A DNA stretch of 64,000 nt, taken from Bradyrhizobium erythrophlei. Lineage in GTDB: Bacteria > Pseudomonadota > Alphaproteobacteria > Rhizobiales > Xanthobacteraceae. The position numbers and the translations under genes were made by a program. Below, piece by piece: positions 17,474-26,852 of the stretch. Position 1 is the first letter of the stretch. Every line of letters starts with the position of its first letter. The stretch is from positions 310,001 to 374,000 of the forward strand of contig NZ_LT670818.1 in the NCBI RefSeq assembly GCF_900129505.1. Reading direction: 5' to 3'. The notes under the pieces were generated by a model. The model ran no database searches. It was not told the DNA's origin and worked only from the letters and a program-made list of their open reading frames with translations.

Positions 17474-17736
17474 TTTTCAGCTCCGGGAACGAATTTGCCG
17501 TTCTCGTCGATATGCGCGGGAATGTAGGTCGAATGCGGCGATGCGCCGGAAAATTGCGCCAGCAGCACGAGACTGACGATCACCAGCAGCAGCGAACCCA
17601 GCACCAGCTTGGCGATGATGTGCAGCGGCCACGAGCCCGGCAGCAACAGGCCGGAACGGGTCGCGAGCAGAAACAGCACATACACCGCGAACGGGATCAG
17701 GAAGATCAGGATCTCGGTGACGGCCGGACGGATCAT
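17470..17736 (-). CDS. DUF6111-type small membrane protein
   Basis: An 88-residue protein with two hydrophobic segments (VTEILIFLIPFAVYVLFLLA and HIIAKLVLGSLLLVIVSLVLLA) and a short polar tail ending in GKFVPGAEK. It resembles the small conserved rhizobial DUF6111 proteins found between Nudix and CCA-transferase genes. No function is known. The ATG at 17736 overlaps the Nudix stop (ATGA). A TTG three codons upstream is possible but less likely. Confidence 0.75.
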   Translation of the reverse strand: MIRPAVTEILIFLIPFAVYVLFLLATRSGLLLPGSWPLHIIAKLVLGSLLLVIVSLVLLAQFSGASPHSTYIPAHIDENGKFVPGAEK

Positions 17737-18404
17737 GTCAGGCAAATCCGTTCGTACAGCACGCGGAGAATTCCGGCGGTCGCGCCCCAGATATAACGTT
17801 CGGCGAACGGCATGGCGTAATAGGAGCGCTCCATGCCGCGAAATTCCTTACTGTGGACCTGGTGGTTGGCCGGGTCCATCAGGAATGCGAGCGGCACCTC
17901 GAACGCATCCTCGACCTCGGCCTTGTTGATCTGCAGCGTAAAGCCCGGCCGCACCCGCGCCACCGTCGGCAGGATGCGAAATCCGAAACCGGTTCCGTAG
18001 AGATCGAGATAGCCGATCGGATCGACGAAGTCGCGGGATAGCCCGATCTCTTCCTCGGCCTCGCGCAGCGCGGCGTCGAGCGGCGTGGCGTCGGTCGCAT
18101 CGATCTTGCCGCCCGGAAAGGAAATCTGGCCGGCGTGATCGTTGAGGTGGGCGGCGCGCTGCGTCAACAGCACGGTCGGCTGCGGGTGGTCCACTACCGG
18201 GATCAATACCGCGGCCGGCCGAACCGGCTGTTCGCGGGCGACGATCTCCAGCATGCGATCGGTGCCGTGATCGCCGCTCCTGGGGATGATATTGGGGTCG
18301 ACCAGGCCGGGGGGCACCTCGAAACCGAGGCGCGCACGGCTCCGTTCGAAGAACTCCCTTGAGCTGACGGCAGCCGGACCCGTCTTCAGCATCGGCTCGT
18401 TCAA
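17733..18404 (-). CDS. Nudix hydrolase, CoA pyrophosphatase-like
   Basis: A 223-residue Nudix protein. The Nudix box GKIDATDATPLDAALREAEEEIGL fits G-x5-E-x7-REUxEExGU, apart from the Glu position, and is preceded by LNDHAGQISFPG, the LLTxR...HxGQxxFPGG-type sequence characteristic of CoA-diphosphatases (NudL/Nudt7 type). The likely reaction is CoA or nucleoside diphosphate-X cleavage in the cytosol. It overlaps DUF1285 upstream by four bases and DUF6111 downstream. Confidence 0.85.
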   Translation of the reverse strand: MNEPMLKTGPAAVSSREFFERSRARLGFEVPPGLVDPNIIPRSGDHGTDRMLEIVAREQPVRPAAVLIPVVDHPQPTVLLTQRAAHLNDHAGQISFPGGKIDATDATPLDAALREAEEEIGLSRDFVDPIGYLDLYGTGFGFRILPTVARVRPGFTLQINKAEVEDAFEVPLAFLMDPANHQVHSKEFRGMERSYYAMPFAERYIWGATAGILRVLYERICLT

Positions 18405-19012
18405 AGCGCGCCCCTCACCACGTCCGCATCCGCCATCGCGAAAAATTCGCCGCCGGATGCCACGCCGAACATCGGATGACCATCGACCACCCGCTCCTCG
18501 CCCATGTCAACCAGATCGTAGTAGAGTGCGCGGGTGACTTTGGCCCAAAGGTCGGCACGGACGTGAAGATAGGGCGTCAGGCCGCCGTCGGCGGCCGCCT
18601 CGAAGCGCAGCCGGTGGGCGGAATCGCAAGCCACCCAGTCGTCGACATTGGTGCGGAAACGCAATAGCCGTCCCCTTCCGTCGCTCTCCCTGACCATCTC
18701 GACCGCGAGAAACGGCGCGTCGTCGACGCGGATGCCGACCTTCTCCACCGGTGTCACGAGAAAGTGCTTGCCGTCCTCGCGCTTGAGGATGGTCGAGAAC
18801 AGGCGGACCAGCGCCAGTCGCCCGATTGGCGTCCCCATGTAGAACCACGTACCATCACCGGCGATTCGCATGTCGAGATCGCCGCAGAACGGCGGATTCC
18901 ATAAATGCACGGGCGGCAGGCCTTTTCCCGCTGAGTCGGTGGTCGCAGCGTCTTTTGCAGCAGCCGTCAGCCCTTCAAGACCTTGATTGGTGCTCTGCCC
19001 TTGCTTCGCCAT
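18401..19012 (-). CDS. DUF1285 domain-containing protein
   Basis: A 203-residue protein. The part from about residue 38 (PPVHLWNPPFCGDLDMRIAGDGTWFYMGTPIGR) to the end is the DUF1285 two-lobed beta fold known from rhizobia and marine alphaproteobacteria, with no assigned role. The N-terminus is low complexity and Gln/Thr-rich. It leads the minus-strand operon with the Nudix, DUF6111, CCA transferase and TauE genes, and is divergent from the moxR operon across 268 bases. Confidence 0.85.
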   Translation of the reverse strand: MAKQGQSTNQGLEGLTAAAKDAATTDSAGKGLPPVHLWNPPFCGDLDMRIAGDGTWFYMGTPIGRLALVRLFSTILKREDGKHFLVTPVEKVGIRVDDAPFLAVEMVRESDGRGRLLRFRTNVDDWVACDSAHRLRFEAAADGGLTPYLHVRADLWAKVTRALYYDLVDMGEERVVDGHPMFGVASGGEFFAMADADVVRGAL

Positions 19013-19280
19013 TGTTTGACCTGAGTCTGATCGCTTGGATTTGGCACGATTGGTGCAAGCGTGACGACGTGCGCCCTCAACGGGTTCCGCCCGTAAAAGC
19101 CCGGATCAGGTCGCCATATCGTGATGCCGTTCATACCCCGAAAACCCGATATTGTGGGGATAGTTTAATTCAACAAATACATGGCCTTCGCATAAGTTTA
19201 GCATGGGGTTCATGGCATGACGATGCAAGCGGCGGTCGCGCCAAGGCATCGTTTGCAAGCATCGTTTGAAGGAGAAGCAG

Positions 19281-20285
19281 ATGGCTGGCGCAGACAGTGT
19301 CGAGAAACTCGAGGACGTCATCGTCCGTTCGGCCGAGCAGGTCGCCGAACAAATCCGCGCCGCGAAAGATGCGATCTCCACCGTTATTTTCGGCCAGGAC
19401 CGGGTGATCGAAAATACCCTGGTGACGATCCTGTCCGGCGGTCATGCGCTCTTGATCGGCGTGCCCGGCCTTGCCAAGACCAAGCTGGTCGAAACGCTCG
19501 GCACCACACTCGGGCTGGACGCCAAGCGCATCCAGTTCACGCCCGACCTGATGCCTTCGGATATTCTGGGCGCCGAGGTGCTGGACGAGAGCAACACCGG
19601 CAAGCGGTCGTTTCGCTTCATCGCGGGTCCAGTGTTCGCGCAACTCCTGATGGCCGACGAAATCAACCGCGCCAGCCCGCGCACCCAGTCGGCGCTGCTG
19701 CAGGCCATGCAGGAACAGCACATCACGGTTGCAGGCGCGCGCCACGATCTGCCCAAGCCGTTCCATGTGCTGGCGACGCAAAATCCGCTGGAACAGGAAG
19801 GCACCTACCCGCTGCCGGAAGCGCAGCTCGACCGCTTCCTGATGGAGATCGACGTCGATTATCCCGATCGCGACGCCGAGCGGCGCATCCTGTTCGAAAC
19901 CACCGGCGCCGAAGAGACGCTGGCCAAGGTGTCGATGAACGCCGAGATCCTGATCACCGCGCAACGGCTGGTGCGGCGGCTGCCGGTCGGCGATTCCGTG
20001 GTCGAGGCGATCCTGTCGCTGGTGCGCTCGGCGCGTCCGGGTCCCGAGGGCGGCGAGGCCGGCAAGCTGATCGCCTGGGGACCGGGTCCGCGCGCCAGCC
20101 AGTCCCTGATGCTCGCGGTCCGCGCCCGCGCATTGCTCGACGGCCGGCTCGCGCCGTCGATCGACGACGTGCTCGATCTCGCCGAGCCCGTGCTCAAGCA
20201 CCGCATGGCGCTGACATTCTCGGCGCGCGCCGAAGGCCGCACCATTCCCGACGTGATCAAACAATTGAAGACGCGGATTGGTTGA
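19281..20285 (+). CDS. MoxR family AAA+ ATPase
   Basis: A 334-residue AAA+ chaperone-like ATPase. Walker A is GVPGLAKTKL near residues 60-69, Walker B is LLMADEINRA near 123-132, sensor I lies in VLATQNP, and EQEGTYPLPEAQLDRF is the MoxR signature. MoxR proteins are thought to assemble or activate partners carrying von Willebrand-type domains. A good aaggaga precedes the ATG. It is the first gene of a four-gene operon (moxR, DUF58, BatA/DUF4159, GATase-like) whose stop and start codons overlap. Confidence 0.93.
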   Translation: MAGADSVEKLEDVIVRSAEQVAEQIRAAKDAISTVIFGQDRVIENTLVTILSGGHALLIGVPGLAKTKLVETLGTTLGLDAKRIQFTPDLMPSDILGAEVLDESNTGKRSFRFIAGPVFAQLLMADEINRASPRTQSALLQAMQEQHITVAGARHDLPKPFHVLATQNPLEQEGTYPLPEAQLDRFLMEIDVDYPDRDAERRILFETTGAEETLAKVSMNAEILITAQRLVRRLPVGDSVVEAILSLVRSARPGPEGGEAGKLIAWGPGPRASQSLMLAVRARALLDGRLAPSIDDVLDLAEPVLKHRMALTFSARAEGRTIPDVIKQLKTRIG

Positions 20286-21232
20286 TGGCCGCAGAGACCA
20301 CGCACGCAGCAGATGGGGAGATTCTGGCGATCCGACGTGCCGATGGCGAAAGCCGAACGCTCGCCGCGACGCTGCCGCGCCTGGTGCTTGAAGCCCGCCG
20401 CATTGCCGCCAATGTCATTCACGGCCTGCACGGACGGCGCCGCGCCGGCGCCGGCGAAAGTTTCTGGCAATACCGCCGCTTCGTGTCCGGCGAGCCGTCG
20501 CAGAATGTCGACTGGCGCCGCTCGGCGCGCGACGACCATCTCTATGTCCGAGAACAGGAATGGGAAGCCGCCCACACCGTGTGGCTGTGGCCGGACCGCT
20601 CGCCCTCGATGGCGTTCGCGTCCAGACAGGCGCGCGACAGCAAGCTGGAACGCGCGCTGATCGTGACCTTTGCGCTCGCCGAGCTGCTGGTCGCCGGCGG
20701 CGAACGCGTGGGCATCCCGGGCCTGATGAATCCGACCGCGAGCCGCGCCGTGATCGACAAGATGGCGCAGGCGATGCTGCACGACGATGCGGCGCGCCTC
20801 AGCCTGCCGCCGTCCTTCGTGCCGTCGGCGCTGGCCGAAATCGTGGTGCTGTCGGACTTCTGGTCGCCGATGCCGGAGATCAGAGCCATGCTGACCGGCC
20901 TGTCGGCCTCCGGCGCGCACGGCACGCTGGTGCAGGTTGTGGACCCCGCCGAGGAAAGCTTTCCCTATTCGGGCCGGATCGAATTCGTCGAGCCGGAAGG
21001 CGGCGGCGAGATCACCGCGGGCCGCGCTGAAAAATGGGTCGGCGATTACGTCGCCCGCGTCGCGGCCCATCGCGATGAAATCCGCCACGACACCAACAAG
21101 CTCGATTGGCTGTTCTCGACCCATACCACCAGCCGCTCGGCGGCCGAGCTCTTATTGTTCCTGCATTCTGGCATGATGGTGAACAAGGGCAGCGTGCGCA
21201 CCGCAACCGTCAAAGCGGGGCGAACCGCATGA
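20285..21232 (+). CDS. DUF58 domain-containing protein
   Basis: A 315-residue protein whose start codon shares a base with the moxR stop (TGATG). It has the DUF58 signature FWQYRRFVSGEPSQNVDWRRSARDDHLYVREQEWE at about residues 60-95, followed by a vWA-like fold (VWLWPDRSPSMAF). DUF58 proteins are regular MoxR partners and probably its substrate or adaptor at the membrane. The MIDAS-like DxSxS is changed to DRSPS, which keeps the pattern. Confidence 0.9.
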   Translation: MAAETTHAADGEILAIRRADGESRTLAATLPRLVLEARRIAANVIHGLHGRRRAGAGESFWQYRRFVSGEPSQNVDWRRSARDDHLYVREQEWEAAHTVWLWPDRSPSMAFASRQARDSKLERALIVTFALAELLVAGGERVGIPGLMNPTASRAVIDKMAQAMLHDDAARLSLPPSFVPSALAEIVVLSDFWSPMPEIRAMLTGLSASGAHGTLVQVVDPAEESFPYSGRIEFVEPEGGGEITAGRAEKWVGDYVARVAAHRDEIRHDTNKLDWLFSTHTTSRSAAELLLFLHSGMMVNKGSVRTATVKAGRTA

Positions 21233-24054
21233 TCGCAGGCCTGCCGCTGTCATTTGCCGAACCGTTCCTTTTGCTGGGCCTGCTGAGCCTGCCGATGCTG
21301 TGGTGGCTGTTGCGGGTGATGCCGCCGCGGCCGCGCCGCGTCGAGTTCCCGCCGACGCGGTTGTTGTTCGACATCGCGCCGAAGGAGGAAACCCCATCCC
21401 GGACGCCGTGGTGGCTGACCGCCTTGCGGCTGCTGGCGGCGGCGCTGGTGATCCTGGCCGCCGCGGGCCCGATCTGGAATCCGCGCAATGGAGCTGCCGC
21501 CGGCAGCCGGGCACCGCTTGTGATCCTGCTCGATGACGGCTGGAGTGCTGCCTCGAGCTGGGACGCCAGGATCAAGGCCGCCGACGAACTGATCGCGGAC
21601 GCCGACAACGACCGCCGCGGCGTGGCGCTGGTGCCATTGTCCGAGCCCGCCCGCGACATCACGATCATGCCCGGCGGCACCGCGCGGGTGGCGCTGCGCC
21701 AGCTTGCGCCCAAACCCTATTCGATCGAACGGGTTGAAACTCTCCCGGCCATCGAACGTTTCCTGAAAGCAACCGGCGATTGCGAAATCGCCTGGCTGTC
21801 GGATGGTGTAGATACCGGGCGCGGGCCGGAGTTTCTCGAAGGCTTGAGCAAGACCATCGGGGATCGCGCGTTGACGATTTATGAAGGCGGCACGCCAGCG
21901 CCGCTGGCTTTGGCCGCCGCCGAGAACGCCGCTGCGAAGATGACCGTGAAGGTGCTGCGCACCCGCGGCGGCGTCGAGGCGGGCCTGGTGCGCGCGCTCG
22001 ACCAGAAGGGCTCGCCGATCGGCGAGACGCGCTTCACCTTTGCGCCGCAGGATCGCGAGACCGAGGCCGCGTTCGATCTTCCGGTCGAGCTGCGCAATGA
22101 CATCGCGCGGCTTGAAATCGGCGGCGAACGATCCGCCGGCGCGGTGCAGCTGTTGGACAAGCGCTGGCGCCGGCGCGCCATCGGCGTGGTCAGCGGGTCG
22201 TCCAGCGATACCGCGCAGCCGCTATTGGCATCGACGTTCTACCTGACCCGCGCGCTGGGGCCGTTCGCCGATGTCCGGCTCGGCGACAAGGGGGCGCCGC
22301 AACAGGTGATCACGCAATTCCTCGACCAGAAGCTGCCGATGATCATCCTAGCCGACGTCGGAACGCTGTCGCCCGAAATCCGCGAGCGCCTTGCGGCGTG
22401 GATCGAGCAAGGCGGCGTGCTGGTGCGCTTCGCGGGACCTCGCCTAGCGCAGGCCGATGACGATTTGGTACCGGTCAAACTGCGCCGCGGCGGCCGCAGC
22501 CTCGGCGGCAGCCTGACCTGGGAAAAGCCGCAGCATCTCGCCGCCTTCACCGCCGACGAACCGTTCGCAGGTCTCGCGGTGCCGAAGGACGTCACCGTCA
22601 ACCGGCAGGTGCTCGCCGAACCGGATGCGATCCTGGCGACGAAGAGCTGGGCCTCGCTGGAGGACGGCACTCCGCTGGTGACCGGCGAGCATCGCGGCAA
22701 GGGCGTCGTGACCCTATTCCATGTCAGCGCCGACATGCGCTGGTCCGACCTGCCGATGTCCGGCACCTTCGTCGAGATGCTGCGGCGGATCGTCGACATG
22801 TCCGGCTATACGTCCAATCCGGGCGCGGGCGTCGCCGGCGAGACCGCCGCCGATACAGTGGCGCCGCTGCACATCCTCGACGGCTTCGGCGCGTTCGGGC
22901 CGCCGCCCTCGACCGCCAAGCCACTGTCCGCCGACTACCGCGACCGCGCGACGGTCGAGCACCCGCCGGGCTTCTACGGCCCGGCCGAAGGTCCGCTCGC
23001 GGTGAATACGCTGGCGGCCGCCGACCGCATCGCGCCGCTCGACACATCGTCCTTGCGCGCGCGCCACGCCAGCTACACCAACGCCGAACCGCGCGACCTG
23101 CGCGGCATGCTGCTGTCGGCGGCGCTGGCGTTGTTCCTGATCGACGCCGTCATCGTCGCCATGCTCGGCGCCGGGATCGCGGCGCTGCTGCGGCGGCGCG
23201 CGGCGCCGGCCGCATTGGCGGTTGCGATCATGGGCGCGGCGATGCTGGCCGCGACATTGATCGTTCCCGGGCCGGCGCGCGCCGACTCCAGCGACGATTT
23301 CGCCATCAAGGCGACTTCGCAAACCCGGCTCGCTTATGTCGTCACCGGCAATGCCGACGTCGATTCCATCGTCAAGGCCGGCATGGCCGGGCTGACCCTG
23401 TTCCTCGCGCAGCGCACGGCGCTGGAAGCCGGCGACCCCGTCGGCATCGATCCCGCGCATGACGAGCTGGCGTTCTTCCCGCTGATCTACTGGCCCATCG
23501 TGCCGGGCGCGGCGAAGCCGCCGCAGGACGCCATCAACCGGATCGACGCCTACATGAAGCAGGGCGGCACCGTCTTGTTCGACACCCGCGACGCCGTCGA
23601 GGCGCCGCCGGGAGAGAATGGCGCTGCGCAGACGCCGGGCATGCTTGCGCTGCGCAATATCCTCGCCTCGCTCGACGTGCCCGAACTCGAGCCGGTACCG
23701 CGCGAACATGTGCTGACCAAGACATTCTATCTGCTGCGCGACTTCCCCGGCCGCTTCAACACCGGCCAGACCTGGGTCGAGGCGTTGCCGCGCGGCGACG
23801 ACGACGAGGATGCCTCGCGCCCGGCGCGCGGCGGCGACGGCGTGTCGCCGATCATCATCACTTCCAACGATCTGGCCGGCGCCTGGGCGATCCGTCCCGA
23901 CGGCCAGCCGATGCTGCCGCTGACGCCGGGCGAACCGCGGCAACGTGAATTCGCCTTCCGATCCGGCGTCAACATCGTGATGTACACGCTGACCGGAAAC
24001 TACAAGGCAGACCAGGTGCACGCGCCCGCGCTGATCGAACGGCTCGGGCAGTAA
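21229..24054 (+). CDS. BatA-type membrane protein with C-terminal DUF4159
   Basis: A 941-residue protein. The N-terminus has the BatA/aerotolerance domain (PLSFAEPFLLLGLLSLPMLWWLLRVMPPRPRRVEFPP) with two membrane helices, followed by a vWA-like region (LVILLDDGWSAASSW). In the middle is a GATase-like domain (GVVTLFHVSADMRWSD), then two more helices near residues 625-685. The last ~210 residues are DUF4159 (FKATSQTRLAYVVTGNADVD opening, YWPIVPGAAKPP). It is anchored in the inner membrane with large periplasmic or cytosolic domains. Its ATG overlaps the DUF58 stop. Confidence 0.88.
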   Translation: MIAGLPLSFAEPFLLLGLLSLPMLWWLLRVMPPRPRRVEFPPTRLLFDIAPKEETPSRTPWWLTALRLLAAALVILAAAGPIWNPRNGAAAGSRAPLVILLDDGWSAASSWDARIKAADELIADADNDRRGVALVPLSEPARDITIMPGGTARVALRQLAPKPYSIERVETLPAIERFLKATGDCEIAWLSDGVDTGRGPEFLEGLSKTIGDRALTIYEGGTPAPLALAAAENAAAKMTVKVLRTRGGVEAGLVRALDQKGSPIGETRFTFAPQDRETEAAFDLPVELRNDIARLEIGGERSAGAVQLLDKRWRRRAIGVVSGSSSDTAQPLLASTFYLTRALGPFADVRLGDKGAPQQVITQFLDQKLPMIILADVGTLSPEIRERLAAWIEQGGVLVRFAGPRLAQADDDLVPVKLRRGGRSLGGSLTWEKPQHLAAFTADEPFAGLAVPKDVTVNRQVLAEPDAILATKSWASLEDGTPLVTGEHRGKGVVTLFHVSADMRWSDLPMSGTFVEMLRRIVDMSGYTSNPGAGVAGETAADTVAPLHILDGFGAFGPPPSTAKPLSADYRDRATVEHPPGFYGPAEGPLAVNTLAAADRIAPLDTSSLRARHASYTNAEPRDLRGMLLSAALALFLIDAVIVAMLGAGIAALLRRRAAPAALAVAIMGAAMLAATLIVPGPARADSSDDFAIKATSQTRLAYVVTGNADVDSIVKAGMAGLTLFLAQRTALEAGDPVGIDPAHDELAFFPLIYWPIVPGAAKPPQDAINRIDAYMKQGGTVLFDTRDAVEAPPGENGAAQTPGMLALRNILASLDVPELEPVPREHVLTKTFYLLRDFPGRFNTGQTWVEALPRGDDDEDASRPARGGDGVSPIIITSNDLAGAWAIRPDGQPMLPLTPGEPRQREFAFRSGVNIVMYTLTGNYKADQVHAPALIERLGQ

Positions 24055-24063
24055 GGCCGCCAT

Positions 24064-26130
24064 ATGCAATACGGTATCGCGTTTACCCCGCTCGTTCCCA
24101 CGCTGGTGCTTTGGCTGGCGCTCGCGGCCATTGCCGTGATCGCCGCCCTGCTGCTGATCGGGCGGCCGCGCGGTGCTGCGATCCGCGTCGCCGCACTGGC
24201 GCTGATCCTGCTGGCGCTGGCCAATCCGTCGTTCACCCGCGAGGACCGGGAACCGCTGTCGTCGGTGGCGGCCGTGGTGATCGACAAGAGCCCCAGCCAG
24301 AATTTCGGCAACCGCACCGAGGAAACCGAACAGGCCAAGGTTGCGCTGGTCGACAGCCTCAAGAAGATCAAAGGCCTTGAAGTGCGGGTGGTCGAGGCGG
24401 GACAGGCCGACGGCGAAACCGACGGCACCAAACTGTTCGGCGCGCTGTCGTCGGCGCTGTCGGACGTTCCGATCGATCGCGTCGCCGGCGCTTTCCTGAT
24501 CACCGACGGGCGGGTGCACGACATTCCGCCGAACACCACCGCGCTCGGATTCCAGGCCCCAGTGCATGCGCTGATCACCGGGCGCAAGGACGAACGCGAC
24601 CGCCGCATCGCGATATCGGCAGCCCCCCGTTTCGGCATCGTCGGACAGCCGCAGACCATCACCTACCGGCTCGACGACCAGGGCGTCACCGGCGATCGCG
24701 CCAAGGTGGTGGTGCGCCGCGACGGCGAAGTGATCAACGAACGCACCGTGCTGAGTGGCCAGACCGTCAGCGTCGACGTCGACATCAAGCATGCCGGGCC
24801 GAACATCGTCGAGATCGAGGCGTCGCCGCTCGAAAACGAGCTGACGCCGGTCAACAACCGCGCGGTGGTCGCGATCGACGGCGTGCGCGATAAATTGCGG
24901 GTGCTTTTGGTCTCTGGTGAACCGCATTCCGGCGAACGCACCTGGCGCAACCTGCTGAAATCCGACGCCAGCGTCGATCTCGTGCATTTCACGATTCTGC
25001 GTCCGCCGGAAAAGCAGGACGGTACGCCGATCAACGAATTGTCGCTGATCGCGTTTCCGACCCGCGAATTGTTTCAGCAGAAGATCAACGAATTCCAGCT
25101 GATCATCTTCGACCGCTACGCCCGCCAGGGCGTGCTGCCGATCGCCTATTTCGACAATATCGCGCGCTACGTTCGCGCCGGCGGCGCGGTGCTGGTCTCG
25201 GCGGGTCCCGACTACGCCTCGACCACCAGCATCTGGCGCACGCCGCTGGATTCGGTGCTGCCGGCGGAGCCGGTCGGCGTCACCGAGAAACCCTATTACG
25301 CGCATCTGAGCGACGCCGGAAAGCGCCATCCGGTAACGCGCGGCCTCGAAGGCTCCGCCTCCGAGCCGCCGCACTGGAGCCGCTTCTTCCGCACCGTCGA
25401 TACCCGCAACGCAACCACAGCGCCGCTGATGACCGGCGCCGACGGCAAACCGTTATTGTTGCTGTCGCGTTATGGCGAAGGCCGTGTCGCCTTGCTGTTG
25501 TCGGACCATATCTGGCTATGGGCACGCGGCTATGAAGGCGGCGGCCCGCATCTCGATTTGTTGCGGCGGATGTCGCACTGGCTGATGAAGCAGCCGGATC
25601 TCGACGAGGAAGCGCTGCGCCTGCAGGTCCAGGGCCACGATCTGGTGGTGCTGCGCCAGACCATGGCCGACAGCGTCGCGCCGGTGACGGTCACCTCGCC
25701 CACCGGAGCCACGCGCCAGATGACGCTGAGCGAAAGCGAGCCGGGAACGTGGCGCTCGACGCTCCCCGCCAACGAACTCGGCCTGTGGCAGGCAACCGAC
25801 GGTACGCTGAAAGCGCTGATCAATGTCGGGCCGACCAACCCGAAGGAGTTTTCGGAAGTCACTTCCACGACCGACATGCTCAAGCCGCTGGCGCAAGCCA
25901 CCGGCGGCGACGCCCGGCGCGTCGTCGATGGCTCCAGCATCGATCTTCCGCGCATCGTACCGGTGCGCGCATCCAGCAGCGTGTTCCGCGGCGACGGCTG
26001 GATGGGCGTGCGGATGCGCGATGCCAGCGTCGTCAAGGGCGTCGGCGTGCTGCCTCTGTTCGCCGGGCTGATCGGTCTATTGCTGCTGCTCGGCGGTTTT
26101 GCGGCCACCTGGCTGCGCGAGGGACGCTGA
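24064..26130 (+). CDS. Large membrane protein with GATase-like domain, MoxR operon partner
   Basis: A 688-residue protein with two N-terminal membrane helices (LVLWLALAAIAVIAALLLIG and AALALILLALAN), a long middle with a vWA-like start (SVAAVVIDKSPSQNFGNRTEE), a class I GATase-like region (RYARQGVLPIAYFDNIARYVRAGGAVLVSAG) and a C-terminal helix (LPLFAGLIGLLLLLGGFAATWL). The catalytic Cys-His-Glu of real amidotransferases is not evident, so it is probably a binding or scaffold domain. It starts nine bases after the DUF4159 gene and ends the operon. Biochemical role unknown. Confidence 0.82.
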   Translation: MQYGIAFTPLVPTLVLWLALAAIAVIAALLLIGRPRGAAIRVAALALILLALANPSFTREDREPLSSVAAVVIDKSPSQNFGNRTEETEQAKVALVDSLKKIKGLEVRVVEAGQADGETDGTKLFGALSSALSDVPIDRVAGAFLITDGRVHDIPPNTTALGFQAPVHALITGRKDERDRRIAISAAPRFGIVGQPQTITYRLDDQGVTGDRAKVVVRRDGEVINERTVLSGQTVSVDVDIKHAGPNIVEIEASPLENELTPVNNRAVVAIDGVRDKLRVLLVSGEPHSGERTWRNLLKSDASVDLVHFTILRPPEKQDGTPINELSLIAFPTRELFQQKINEFQLIIFDRYARQGVLPIAYFDNIARYVRAGGAVLVSAGPDYASTTSIWRTPLDSVLPAEPVGVTEKPYYAHLSDAGKRHPVTRGLEGSASEPPHWSRFFRTVDTRNATTAPLMTGADGKPLLLLSRYGEGRVALLLSDHIWLWARGYEGGGPHLDLLRRMSHWLMKQPDLDEEALRLQVQGHDLVVLRQTMADSVAPVTVTSPTGATRQMTLSESEPGTWRSTLPANELGLWQATDGTLKALINVGPTNPKEFSEVTSTTDMLKPLAQATGGDARRVVDGSSIDLPRIVPVRASSSVFRGDGWMGVRMRDASVVKGVGVLPLFAGLIGLLLLLGGFAATWLREGR

Positions 26131-26196
26131 GCGAACATCTCATCGCGCCTCGCGTTGCATGAATCACACGGAGCCTGCGATTTTTCACGACTACGG

Positions 26197-26233
26197 TTGA
26201 CACCCGCCGATCCCTGCGATGTTATATTGTAAC
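26197..26233 (+). promoter_or_regulatory. Promoter overlapped by a Zur-like operator
   Basis: TTGACA (26197-26202) and TGTTAT (26220-26225) are 17 bases apart, a good sigma70 promoter. Lying over the -10 and start site is gttatattgtaac (26221-26233), a 13-base palindrome with one mismatched pair, very close to the TGTTATANTATAACA core of alphaproteobacterial Zur boxes. The first gene downstream begins at 26284. Binding of Zn-loaded Zur here would block RNA polymerase. Confidence 0.6.
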
Positions 26234-26283
26234 GTTGGATCGGCCGAGACGTCTCGGGCTTTCGACGCGGGGTGCCTGCAGGC

Positions 26284-26703
26284 ATGAAGTGGTTCCGATC
26301 GAAGATCAAATATGGCTCGCGGCTCGCGCTGTTTGCGCTTGCTGTGCAGTTCGTATTTTCGTTCGGACATTTCCATGGCGTCACCGCGCAGGCCGCAGCC
26401 GCGGTCATATCCGTCGCTGCCCAGACCGGCGCTTATGACACTGACGGCCTGCCCGCCGCCGACGCCGTTGATCGGTCCGCCCGGCCGCAGCCGGCGTCCA
26501 ATCACGACCCGGACCAGCAGCCGAGCGATACCTGCGCGATCTGCGCCGTCATGGCGATGGCGAACAATCTGCTGTTCGCGACGCCGCCGCTGTTGCTGCT
26601 GCCGCAGGCGGTCGAATTTCTGTACCAGACCACCGACGCGGAATTTGTCCATCTGAATTCGGTCCGCGTCGCCTTTCAGCCTCGCGCGCCCCCTGTCTCC
26701 TGA
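26284..26703 (+). CDS. DUF2946-like small exported protein
   Basis: A 139-residue protein with an N-terminal hydrophobic segment (LALFALAVQFVFSFGHFHG), a Pro/Gln/Asp-rich linker with several His and Asp, a CAIC pair (about residue 85) followed by a second hydrophobic stretch, and a C-terminal FQPRAPP motif. This layout matches DUF2946 proteins, which often lie beside metal-linked TonB receptor genes. The role is unknown, and metal handling is inferred from neighbours and the upstream operator. A GTG start at 26272 is also possible. Confidence 0.7.
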   Translation: MKWFRSKIKYGSRLALFALAVQFVFSFGHFHGVTAQAAAAVISVAAQTGAYDTDGLPAADAVDRSARPQPASNHDPDQQPSDTCAICAVMAMANNLLFATPPLLLLPQAVEFLYQTTDAEFVHLNSVRVAFQPRAPPVS

Positions 26704-26852
26704 CGTCGTTCGATGAACGCCTGACGATCGCTTCGCCGTGCGCGAGTGATCGACGGGCTCCTTGGAATCGGCCCGTTATATGACGACGGCAGGCACCATC
26801 CGAATTCGTCCACTACGACGAATTCGACTGTGGCTTTATCAGGATCGGGACA

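Noticed and set aside
22714..25374. An 886-codon minus-strand frame opposite the DUF4159 and GATase-like genes
   Set aside because: It is a shadow of the real genes. The product is His/Gln/Arg/Asp-rich with no domain pattern, and the opposite frame has clear families and RBS.
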